From the NCBI GenBank assembly GCA_903834675.1, contig CAILKC010000370.1:1-5886 (forward strand): DNA of 5,886 bases, given 5' to 3'. The notes beneath the pieces are model-generated. The model saw nothing but the letters and a program-made list of their open reading frames with translations, searched no databases and was not told the origin of the DNA. Of the stretch, positions 1-5,681 are shown piece after piece. The position numbers and the translations under genes are program-made. The number at the start of each line of letters is the position of its first letter. Within the stretch, counting starts at the first letter, position 1. Source of the DNA: an uncultured Victivallales bacterium. Its GTDB lineage: Bacteria; Verrucomicrobiota; Lentisphaeria; Oligosphaerales; JAFGRS01.

Positions 1-564
1 GTAGCGCCCCCCCCTCACCGCCGCCAGCAGCGGTTCCTCGATGAGGTCGATACCGCTGTCCTGCACGAAAGCAGTGAGGATATCAACCTCCCGCGCCCCG
101 GGCAGCTCGGGCAACAGCCGTGCGAGGAAGGGGGCGCCAGGGTGGCCGGTGGGCAGGTCGGTTCCCCCGGTGGCGTCTGCCATGTAGTTGCCGCGCCCTG
201 GTATGACGTGGCGTACCCCGCCACGCGGGTCCGGCACGTCCCCGTGCCAGCGGGGGATGACATGCACGTGGAGGTGAGGTACGGTCTGCCCCGCGGCGGC
301 ACCAGCGTTGAAGCCCACATTCCAGCCGTCAGGCGGCGGCAAGAGCTGGAGTTCCTGAAGCGCTTTCACTTCCCCGATCAGCGCGAGGATCGCGCGCTGC
401 TCCTCGGCGGTCGCGTCGAACCATGTGGCGACCACCCGTTTGGGGACCACGAGGGTGTGCCCGCGGGATACCGGAAAACCATCCTGGATGGCGAACGCCA
501 GCTCGTTGCTGGCGATCCACACTGCTTGTGGGACAACCAGGAATGGACTCTGCCAGCCTGTCAT
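1..564 (-). CDS. HIT-domain protein, probable N-terminus of a HIT-PLD-helicase fusion (cut by window edge)
   Basis: The 188 visible residues have a start but no stop before the window edge. Residues 1-127 form a full HIT domain: NVGFNAGAAAGQT leads into the triad HLHVHVIPR (H97, H99, H101), then DPRGGVRHVIP. HIT proteins hydrolyse or transfer nucleotidyl groups at a catalytic histidine, here most likely H99. After a linker, residues 159-188 (EVDILTAFVQDSGIDLIEEP and beyond) resemble the entry to the PLD-nuclease-like module of large helicases that I recall being fused to HIT domains; those proteins continue with SF2 helicase motifs, which lie outside this window. The ATG at 564 is chosen because the HIT fold starts at once and GAGG lies 8 nt upstream (573-576). 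An in-frame open stretch continues upstream but reads as low-complexity R/A/G residues. The start overlaps the stop of a small upstream frame (ATGA). A run of eight C (7-14) is read in frame. HIT is certain; the helicase fusion is inference. Confidence 0.85.
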   Translation of the reverse strand, partial: MTGWQSPFLVVPQAVWIASNELAFAIQDGFPVSRGHTLVVPKRVVATWFDATAEEQRAILALIGEVKALQELQLLPPPDGWNVGFNAGAAAGQTVPHLHVHVIPRWHGDVPDPRGGVRHVIPGRGNYMADATGGTDLPTGHPGAPFLARLLPELPGAREVDILTAFVQDSGIDLIEEPLLAAVRGGRY

Positions 565-805
565 CGCTCCCGCCTCTGCTCCGGCGCGCTCGCCAGGGTA
601 TTTTCCTGCAGTTGCTGCCCGAAGCGCCGGTCCAGCCTGTCGCCGACGAAGATGCCCGCGTGCCACACGCCGCAGCGCTAGTCCCGGGCGGATGGCAGCG
701 CTGGGACTGCAGTGAGGCCATTAGATTAGCGGTAACGGCCGAACTGTCGATCCAGCCCACGCCGACTTCGCCGCTGCGGGCGTCATCGAGCAACTCCCCA
801 GTCAC
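561..805 (-). pseudogene. Possible decayed gene fragment upstream of the HIT gene
   Basis: I do not recognise this. Two minus-strand stretches in different frames look coding. The upstream one (about 805-690) reads ELLDDARSGEVGVGWIDSSA and then VTANLMASLQ, with mostly C or G in third positions. The downstream one (677-561) reads GVWHAGIFVGDRLDRRFGQQ and ends in EQRRER and TGA. The TGA shares the ATGA tetranucleotide with the HIT start at 564, the usual layout of translationally coupled operon genes. A TAG at 680-678 closes the downstream frame, so both parts can be one gene only if a frameshift lies near 680-700. This may be the relic of a gene once coupled to the HIT-helicase. It could also be chance: the region is GC-rich and long spurious frames are common here. 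The left limit is the overlapped stop; the right limit, a GTG, is a guess. Confidence 0.25.
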
Positions 806-1181
806 TCCGCGGCCTGTACTACCGACCTTGTGTCTGCGCTGCCCACGGGGCTCTGATGCGCGTCCGGTGGCCGAGCCGCTAAACTTCAACCTAGCCCCAA
901 GATGGACCCGTGCCACACGAGAGAACCGGGAGGATGGCGCGCTCGCGCAACGGGCCGCCTTCGTCGAGGCCACCAGCGTGGCCCGGGAACGCTATCGAAA
1001 GCCTCGCCAAAGGTCCCCATATAGCTGGCACGCCTGCCTCTTTCGCTATAGTTTTGGCCGAGCTGTTGGTGAGGAATACCGTGGCGCCGATGGCCGCCAC
1101 CAAGGGCATCGTGCAACACGATATGCCGGCGGAGGCTGAGGGGTAATGCTGCCGCGCCAGAGGTGATGGCCCATGGCGGCC
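806..1181. other. Non-coding or unresolved divergent region between the HIT and phosphatase genes
   Basis: The two flanking genes point away from each other, so this stretch should hold their promoters, but no convincing -35/-10 pair is visible on either strand. Open frames exist on both strands (plus 910-1146, minus 1109-891), none with a good ribosome binding site or a recognisable motif. The minus frame begins MPLVAAIGATVFLTN, which looks mildly protein-like, yet overlapping plus-strand frames look equally plausible. I call no gene here. Confidence 0.4.
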
Positions 1182-1187
1182 AGGAGG
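1182..1187 (+). promoter_or_regulatory. Ribosome binding site of the phosphatase gene
   Basis: AGGAGG lies 8 nt before the ATG at 1196. It decides the start: the alternative in-frame start at 1163 would place this site inside the coding region and add eleven residues outside the recognisable phosphatase fold. Confidence 0.85.
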
Positions 1188-1195
1188 TCCGACGC

Positions 1196-1693
1196 ATGTT
1201 TCGCCAGGTCAGACTACCCGCAGGCGTCCACGGCAGCCTGCTGCTGCACAGCATGCCCGGGCGTTTCGAGCCGCTTGAACTGGCCTGGAAAGAGATCCAC
1301 GCCGAGGGCGTGCAGGTCATCGTCAACCTGGCTCAGCCAGCCGAGATTTCGCGGAAGTCGCCCGCCTATGCCAGGGCGTTGCAGAACGGCCAGGTGCCCT
1401 GTGAGGTCATCTCCTTTCCGGTGCAGGACTATGGGATCCCGGGCAGCCTGGAGGCATTCTGGGAGCTTGCCCTCGGCCTGGCTCAACGGCTCGAAGCGGG
1501 GGACCGGATCCTCGTCCACTGTGCGGCCGGGGTTGGCCGCAGTGGTTCCCTGGCGACCTGCGTCCTGGCTGCGCTCGGAGAGAAGCCAGCGGTGGCGGCA
1601 AAGGCGGTGCGGGCCGCCGGCTCCCAGCCGGAAACCCGCGGGCAGGCGGGCTTGGGAAAATGGTGCGCAGCGCGGCGAGGCGCCGGGCGCTGA
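1196..1693 (+). CDS. Dual-specificity / tyrosine protein phosphatase family protein
   Basis: A 165-residue single-domain cysteine phosphatase. The signature CX5R loop is complete at residues 108-116, HCAAGVGRS, with nucleophile C109, phosphate-binding R115 and S116 after it. The likely general acid is D78 in the loop FPVQDYGIP (residues 74-82), about 30 residues before the cysteine as usual in this superfamily. N-terminal strands read VHGSLLLHSMPGR and GVQVIVNLAQPAE. There is no signal peptide or membrane segment, so it is cytosolic. The reaction is phosphomonoester hydrolysis through a cysteinyl-phosphate intermediate. The substrate could be phosphotyrosine or phosphoserine, but small bacterial members are also predicted to act on nucleotide or ADP-ribose phosphates, which would fit the ARPP-1-like gene at 4688-5677. 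The last dozen or so residues (CAARRGAGR) are low in complexity and may have drifted. It stands alone on the plus strand. The family is clear; the substrate is unknown. Confidence 0.92.
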   Translation: MFRQVRLPAGVHGSLLLHSMPGRFEPLELAWKEIHAEGVQVIVNLAQPAEISRKSPAYARALQNGQVPCEVISFPVQDYGIPGSLEAFWELALGLAQRLEAGDRILVHCAAGVGRSGSLATCVLAALGEKPAVAAKAVRAAGSQPETRGQAGLGKWCAARRGAGR

Positions 1694-1793
1694 AGCCGTG
1701 GGCGGGATGTCCGGGCTTTGCGACCGGGGTCGTGTTCTACACTGGCGCCTGGGTTATCCCCTTCGGCGACACTTCGTGGGCCGTCCGGATGGG

Positions 1794-1867
1794 CGGCCTC
1801 AAAGGGCGGGAAAGCGGCGTCGAGCCGCCGACACTCCAAAGCCTGCCTGGCTACGCCATGCCAGGCA
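1794..1867. repeat. Hairpin-rich repeat-like sequence after the phosphatase gene
   Basis: Two hairpins follow each other: GCGGC/GCCGC around a 5-nt loop (1814-1828), and an 8-bp perfect stem TGCCTGGC/GCCAGGCA around an 8-nt loop (1844-1867). The stretch AAAGCGGCGTCGAGCCGCCG resembles a dispersed intergenic element I associate with Planctomycetota genomes. The hairpins are seen directly; the family attribution is from memory. The 1694-1793 stretch before it shows no gene or structure I can name. Confidence 0.45.
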
Positions 1868-1877
1868 GTATCATACT

Positions 1878-1904
1878 GCACCCCAACAACGTGGGGTGCT
1901 TTTT
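1878..1904 (+). terminator. Intrinsic terminator downstream of the phosphatase gene
   Basis: An 8-bp perfect stem GCACCCCA/TGGGGTGC encloses a 6-nt loop and is followed at once by five T. It lies about 185 nt after the phosphatase stop and in the right orientation for that gene. The minus-strand side lacks a U tract, so it should act in one direction only. Confidence 0.75.
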
Positions 1905-1907
1905 ACT

Positions 1908-1925
1908 GCGGTGGCTCGACACCGC
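1908..1925. repeat. Small hairpin after the terminator
   Basis: GCGGTG (1908-1913) and CACCGC (1920-1925) form a 6-bp perfect stem around a 6-nt loop, immediately after the intrinsic terminator. It may be part of the same repeat cluster or a back-up structure. No T tract follows on either side. Confidence 0.4.
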
Positions 1926-1965
1926 TTTCAGTGGGCGCAGTGCGACCGAGTTCTCTTGGCTTAGC

Positions 1966-2034
1966 GCCTATGGGGCGTTGCCATGGGCGCCCCGAACCGT
2001 GCCTTCAGCGCTTCGAATGGCCTCCCCTATTGTA
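1966..2034 (+). repeat. Dispersed repeat, copy A
   Basis: Shares with copy B (2885-2958) three blocks in the same order and nearly the same spacing: GGGCGTTGCC (1973-1982), GCCTTCAGCGCT (2001-2012) and CTCCCCTATTG (2022-2032). The 21-nt offset between the last two blocks is identical in both copies. It touches the 3' end of the broken gene, and that gene's last stop lies within the third block. Confidence 0.65.
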
Positions 2035-2864
2035 CCTCCGGGTACTTCTCGGCGAGGTGGCGGAATGCCTCGATGATTCTGGCTTCGTAGGGCAGGGCGA
2101 GTTGGCGGAGATCCGCGTACCGTGGGTTGGCCGGATCGCGTCATTCCCCGGGCATGAAGAGTTTGCTGCGGGTCTTTCCGGCCAGTTCCAGGAAGAGGTC
2201 GAAATCGGGGTGTTCTTCCGCCAGGCTGTAGGTATCGAAGCTCGACTATTTTCCATGTTCCGCGCAGGAAGTCCTCGCGTCCCGCCAGCACCTCGCATGC
2301 GGTGGTGTGGGCGGCGCGCGCCAACCTTACCTCGGCGCTCTCGGGACACTCGTACTGCTCATCGCGCACTCTCTGCCGCAACAGCACACTGCGTTTGCGG
2401 CGTGACTTGCCGACCAGCAGGGCTGCGAACTCACGCAGGTTACCGATCAGGGACTGGTCGAGATGGATCGCCCACGGGCAGTAGGGCGAACCACGCCACA
2501 GGCTGCCCCCGAACTCGCCCTCCGACCAGGCCGCACCAACCGCGAACCCGCCATCGCGGGGGCCCATCAGTGTTTCGGTCGGCGGGGTGAAGCCAGGGCA
2601 GCCACCGTCGAGCAGAATGATCACGACGGCGTCGGTCGAGGTCGCGATGTGCTTGATGGTAGCCAGCATGATGGTGCTCCGTTCGACGTAGATGCACGCA
2701 CTGCCCTCGGCGCGTTTCATCGCGTCGGCCCGGCTCGCCGGGTCGACTGCGGGTTCCTCGACCTCGGGTATGTCCAGGGGCTCTGGGTCTGGAATACGAG
2801 CGGGCGCCTGCGCCCCTGTCGTGTTGCTGACTCCTGCAAGCGACTGCTGGTCACCGTCGTTCAT
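2027..2864 (-). pseudogene. Broken gene of unknown family (frameshift plus in-frame stop)
   Basis: The ATG at 2864 has GAGG 9 nt upstream (2874-2877). Codons 1-207 stay in one frame: a proline/glutamate-rich N-terminus (residues 20-45), a hydrophobic strand DAVVIILLDGG (78-88), a W/G/F-rich middle (100-135), and a basic helical part (KSRRKRSVLLRQRVRDEQYE, 153-172). After WKIV (near 2244) that frame turns into low-quality arginine/proline-rich sequence, while the neighbouring frame from 2242 reads SFDTYSLAEEHPDFDLFLEL and more. That second frame hits TGA at 2143-2141 and then continues clearly coding-like (YADLRQLALPYEARIIEAF) to a TAG at 2029-2027. One inserted base near 2243 plus one nonsense mutation explain everything. 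The intact protein would have been about 278 residues, without signal peptide or membrane segments. I do not recognise the family. Direct repeat copies lie on both sides. A sequencing error could explain one lesion but hardly both. Confidence 0.7.
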
Positions 2865-2884
2865 GTGCAGTTTCCTCAACTGTC

Positions 2885-2958
2885 CTATTCCCAGGGCGTT
2901 GCCCTGGGCTGGTATGGCAGCGCGCCTTCAGCGCTCCAGACGGACTCCCTTATTGCAC
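2885..2958 (+). repeat. Dispersed repeat, copy B
   Basis: Second copy of the unit at 1966-2034, same orientation: GGGCGTTGCC (2894-2903), GCCTTCAGCGCT (2924-2935), CTCCCTTATTG (2945-2955). Here the first block sits in a perfect hairpin, CCCAGGGC-gtt-GCCCTGGG (2890-2908), and AGCGC/GCGCT flank the second block's start as a 5-bp stem. It lies just upstream of the broken gene's start. Confidence 0.65.
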
Positions 2959-3043
2959 GGGTCGCTCTTTTTTCCACAGCTTCTTGCTGGGCACCCAGGC
3001 GACGCCTCCGCCATCCCTATGTGTGGAATCCTGACGCCTGCAT

Positions 3044-3165
3044 GACGGGGATGCGAGGGGAGCCGCTTTTTCGGCGCCCGCCACGGGAAGCGCTCCCGCT
3101 GGTCGCGGCGGCTCAGCGGGAGCTTCGCCCTCCAGGGGAAAAGCGCTCCCGCCGCGAGGGTTCTG
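3044..3165. repeat. REP-like cluster with short direct and inverted repeats
   Basis: AAGCGCTCCCGC occurs twice, 53 nt apart (3088-3099 and 3141-3152). The inverted core GCGGGAGC lies between them (3116-3123) and can pair with GCTCCCGC of either copy. Read on the minus strand the segment gives the spurious peptide LEGEAPAEPPRPAGALP; peptides with GEAPAEP or SAGASPS are typical by-products of dispersed repeats in Planctomycetota (recalled, not searched). The flanking 2965-3043 stretch has no gene that I can support. Confidence 0.6.
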
Positions 3166-3188
3166 CAAGAGCCTCAGGCGTTCGTGCC

Positions 3189-4274
3189 TCAGAAACCGAC
3201 GCACTCGGCGTACGCCGTTTCGACCTTGTGCGTGTCGACTTGGAGCAGAGCGGCGATCTTGGGCTTGGGGGCGTTGCGTTTGACGAGGCGGAGGACGGCG
3301 ATGGCCAAGGCACGGCCTCGGCAGAGAGCTTGGCGGTAGGCCATGTCGCTCTTGGCCTGTCGCCAAGCCTCAAAGCCGGAGGCTTTGGGGGGCATCCCAC
3401 ACTTCTGCCGAATGCAGTCGGCCCAGAAAGGATTCTTGGCTTCAAGTAGACGCAGACCGAGGTGAACGACGTCGGAGGTGTTGCTCTTGTTTTCGCTGCG
3501 GTAAGCGTCCCATTCGCCATACGCCCCTCGGTCGTCGCCATTCCCGTCGTCGTCCGGGTCGTTGGGCCCTTGGCACCCGGCGAGTTGGTCGAAAGCGATG
3601 TGTTTCCAGAGCAGACAATGGGCGGCGGTCTTGATCCTTTTGACCCCCAGCAACGGGAGCAACTCTTCAGGCGTCGGCTGGCGCTCATCCTCTTCCGCCT
3701 TGAAGAAGTCCTCCACGGCCTTGCGGCAGAGCCGAGCGAAACGGTACTCGTGTTCGGTGAGGTGGAAGTAGTTCTCACAAAGGTCATGAAGCATGGCCAA
3801 ACGGACCGGAGATGGGGTCGTCTTAGATCTGCTGAAGGCATAGCCGTGGAATGAGTTACAAATGAACTGATCGTATTTCTCCATCAGAACGAAAAGCGCT
3901 TTCTTGCCGCTGATGGCAATGTCCTCGGCATCTGCCGAGGTCAATCCGTGCTCCGCCGCCATGCGGGCGGCCATGATCCCGATCTGGGACGTGTGCAAGT
4001 AGATGGCGACGGTGGCCGCTGCCTCTGTGCCTTCCGTGCCGAGCAGATGGACGATCAACTGGTCCCCCAGACGAATCGTGAGAAAGCCACGCAAACTGCT
4101 CTTGCGCTGCGGGTCGTACTCCTGCTGCCACCCTCCGAATTGCGCTACGCTGAGTTCCACCAAGGTGGCCGTGCAGTCGCAGCGTCGTGCCTGCTCGCAG
4201 ACCTCCGCAGCAAGGGACGTCAGATCGATGGCAGGGGCGGACGGGACGTGGGCGTTGCGGGACTGGGTGCTCAT
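3189..4274 (-). CDS. Hypothetical protein, 361 residues, family not recognised
   Basis: I do not recognise this protein. AGGAG (4282-4286) precedes two tandem ATG codons: 4 nt to the one at 4277 and 7 nt to the one at 4274. I prefer 4274 for the better spacing; the difference is one methionine. Seen along the chain: an alpha/beta-like N-terminal half with FLTIRLGDQLIVHLLGTEGT (64-83) and a helical stretch IYLHTSQIGIMAARMAAEHG (91-110); a charged helical middle LCENYFHLTEHEYRFARLCR (165-184); a very acidic glycine-rich loop NDPDDDGNGDDRG (238-250), probably disordered; and a basic C-terminus, APKPKIAALLQVDTHKVETA (335-354), shaped like a helix-turn-helix recognition unit. It has many cysteines (26, 32, 34, 139, 166, 183, 220, 234, 287, 292, 318) but no clear zinc-finger spacing. 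No signal peptide or membrane helix, so cytosolic. It is separated by more than 400 nt from the upstream minus-strand gene and is probably transcribed alone. Coding status is strong; function is open. Confidence 0.8.
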   Translation of the reverse strand: MSTQSRNAHVPSAPAIDLTSLAAEVCEQARRCDCTATLVELSVAQFGGWQQEYDPQRKSSLRGFLTIRLGDQLIVHLLGTEGTEAAATVAIYLHTSQIGIMAARMAAEHGLTSADAEDIAISGKKALFVLMEKYDQFICNSFHGYAFSRSKTTPSPVRLAMLHDLCENYFHLTEHEYRFARLCRKAVEDFFKAEEDERQPTPEELLPLLGVKRIKTAAHCLLWKHIAFDQLAGCQGPNDPDDDGNGDDRGAYGEWDAYRSENKSNTSDVVHLGLRLLEAKNPFWADCIRQKCGMPPKASGFEAWRQAKSDMAYRQALCRGRALAIAVLRLVKRNAPKPKIAALLQVDTHKVETAYAECVGF

Positions 4275-4281
4275 CATGGGA

Positions 4282-4286
4282 CTCCT
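4282..4286 (-). promoter_or_regulatory. Ribosome binding site of the 361-residue hypothetical gene
   Basis: On the minus strand, AAAGGAG ends 4 nt before the first and 7 nt before the second of two tandem ATG codons. It favours the second ATG (4274) and excludes the longer upstream in-frame extension, which has no such site and reads as low-complexity sequence. Confidence 0.75.
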
Positions 4287-4396
4287 TTCTGCGTGGGTGT
4301 CGAGTGACAGCGAAAGCAAAGGACGCCATACCGACGACCGTGAATTCCATGCTCGTGTCAGGCTTCCTCCGGAACCGAACACGTCCCCACAAAACG

Positions 4397-4411
4397 CGCG
4401 CATTATGCGCG
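4397..4411. promoter_or_regulatory. 15-nt palindrome, possible operator
   Basis: CGCGCATTATGCGCG is a perfect palindrome around a central T, extendable to 4395-4413 with one G-T pair. It lies about 120 nt upstream of the start of the hypothetical gene. A dimeric regulator could bind such a site, but no second copy is seen in the window, so the role is a guess. Confidence 0.35.
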
Positions 4412-4595
4412 TGCGTGCGAGACTTCGGGATCGCGATGGACCGACGCGGACCGCCGCCCGGGGCGCAGTCGCACCGTGACGGGGCCTGGCGGGGTAGAGT
4501 TCTACGACAGGGGTGAGACGCTGTCTTCTCCCGAGATAGCGCCTGCCGCCGGTCGCGGCGGGGGTCTGGCCGCTGAAGGCAGGGGCCTGGAACGA

Positions 4596-4626
4596 CACGA
4601 ACTGCGCACCTGGCGCGCAGTTCGTG
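4596..4626. repeat. Perfect 12-bp-stem hairpin
   Basis: CACGAACTGCGC and GCGCAGTTCGTG pair perfectly around a 7-nt loop. It begins 62 nt beyond the ARPP-1-like stop, where a terminator would be expected, but no T tract follows on either strand. It could be a U-less terminator, an RNA-stabilising 3' hairpin, or part of a mobile repeat; CCTGGAACG and CCTCGGAACG flank it on the two sides. Confidence 0.6.
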
Positions 4627-4687
4627 CCTCGGAACGGCGGAGCGTACTCGTCCAAATTGCGGACGGGTCACGGCTCCGCCTCGCTGA

Positions 4688-5677
4688 TCAGTCCACTCGG
4701 TACGAGCGCCGACGGTTCATACCCGCCATGCGACCCTCGGACCTTGCTTCGGCGAGCAGGAAGAACGACGTGTGAATGACGGTATCGCTGTGGACCAGAG
4801 CGCTGCCGACGACCCGACCGCCCTTGAAGCGGTAGTCGTCCCCGTAGCCGACCGACTTGAAGACCTTCTCATCGCAGCCGAGGGCGCGGTCAATGAAGCC
4901 TTTACCTGCCAGGGTGACGGTCTCGGCACTTGCAGCGGTCCCCTCTTTGCCCACCAGTGCGTCCATGGCATAGCTTCTGACCAGCCTGCCGTGGACACGT
5001 CCGTAGGCGGCGGCACGGGACACGAGGTCGAAGCCGATAGCCTCTCCGTTGCGGACAACCAGGATGCCGATCTGCCCCGCGACGGCAGGGAACGCCGTGG
5101 CGACTTCGTCGAGAGCGACTCGGTGCGACTCGAACACATCGCGCATCGCCCCGGTCGGCGAAGGCGCTCCACCCGCCTCCTGGAGACCGGAAACCAAGTC
5201 CCAGACTTCGCCCTGGTTGGAGCGGAATGAGGCGGACTCGTCCAGGGATACCGACACCGAACATGACTTTCTGGCGCGGATGCTATGGGCCATGATGGTT
5301 CCGGAATCGTAGAACGCCGGCGTGGCGTATGCCCAGCGGCCCTGCTCGGTGCAGCTCACCGGGATGACGAGGGTCTGCTTCTCCGGAACCAGGACCGTCG
5401 TGTTGAGCACGCGGTTCTGCTTGGCGCCGGCTAACTCTTCCCCGTCGAGCAGGAGAACGGGTGTGTCGGCGCTGTTCGTGACCTTGAGTTCCGGCACGGA
5501 GCCGCCCTGGCTCACCTCGGTGACGCTCAGAAGCCTACCCTCCAGAGCTTCGCTCAAGCTGATGTAGGTGACCCCGCCGCCGTCCCCGTCGGTCAGGGGG
5601 ATGACGGCGAGGTTCCGGTAGGTCTGCGGAGCCCCGAGGGTTACGCCCTTCAGACAAGTAACGATCCGCTCATGCAT
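4688..5677 (-). CDS. ARPP-1 family protein (ADP-ribosylglycohydrolase / rhodanese-phosphatase-associated)
   Basis: An intact 329-residue protein. The N-terminal domain shows the pattern I associate with the ARPP-1 family: PVLLLDGEELAGAKQNRVLN (residues 73-92), then the strand-rich TLVIPVSCTEQGRWAY (102-117). A middle helical part (150-195) leads to a second core with QIGILVVRNGEAIGFDLVSR (202-221), and a C-terminal strand pair ALVHSDTVIHTSFFLL (293-308). The final basic tail is RRRSYRVD. ARPP-1 proteins have no established activity. The family was named for gene neighbourhoods with ADP-ribosylglycohydrolases and rhodanese/tyrosine-phosphatase-superfamily proteins in predicted NAD/ADP-ribose pathways, and a phosphatase of that superfamily is indeed encoded at 1196-1693. 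The absolutely polar, conserved-looking E80, E81, K86, Q87, N88 and E111, R114 are candidates for a binding or active site (inference). No signal peptide or membrane segment. The ATG at 5677 is fixed by a near-perfect ribosome binding site. Confidence 0.88.
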   Translation of the reverse strand: MHERIVTCLKGVTLGAPQTYRNLAVIPLTDGDGGGVTYISLSEALEGRLLSVTEVSQGGSVPELKVTNSADTPVLLLDGEELAGAKQNRVLNTTVLVPEKQTLVIPVSCTEQGRWAYATPAFYDSGTIMAHSIRARKSCSVSVSLDESASFRSNQGEVWDLVSGLQEAGGAPSPTGAMRDVFESHRVALDEVATAFPAVAGQIGILVVRNGEAIGFDLVSRAAAYGRVHGRLVRSYAMDALVGKEGTAASAETVTLAGKGFIDRALGCDEKVFKSVGYGDDYRFKGGRVVGSALVHSDTVIHTSFFLLAEARSEGRMAGMNRRRSYRVD

Positions 5678-5681
5678 GTCG

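Larger units (their letters stand above)
4278..4687. other. Intergenic region between the ARPP-1-like gene and the hypothetical gene
   Basis: About 410 nt without a supported gene. It should contain the 3' end of the ARPP-1-like transcript and the promoter of the hypothetical gene, but no clear -35/-10 pair is visible. It holds a 15-nt palindrome, a long perfect hairpin and a 5-bp stem CCGCC/GGCGG around 4546-4561. Confidence 0.5.

Noticed and set aside
891..1109. Minus-strand open frame beginning MPLVAAIGATVFLTN
   Set aside because: No ribosome binding site and no family match that I can name; its second half is low-complexity G/R/P sequence. Described as unresolved rather than called.
910..1146. 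Plus-strand open frame of 78 codons in the divergent region
   Set aside because: Starts at GTG without a ribosome binding site, overlaps equally plausible frames on the other strand and shows no known motif.
1163..1195. Longer N-terminus for the phosphatase
   Set aside because: The AGGAGG at 1182-1187 would fall inside the gene, and the added residues are not part of the fold.
1660..2076. Plus-strand open frame overlapping the phosphatase end
   Set aside because: It runs through the terminator, three hairpins and repeat copy A, so it is a repeat-derived spurious frame.
2141..2143. TGA as a selenocysteine codon
   Set aside because: The same gene also has a frameshift, the position is not in a redox motif, and no clear SECIS-like hairpin follows directly.
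3525..3563. Acidic DxDxDG stretch as an EF-hand or dockerin calcium loop
   Set aside because: There is no second loop, no flanking EF-hand helix pattern and no secretion signal; a disordered acidic loop is simpler.
3181..4631. Shared TTCGTGCCTC at 3181-3190 and 4622-4631
   Set aside because: Identical words of 10-11 nt are expected by chance several times in a window of this size, and the flanks diverge.
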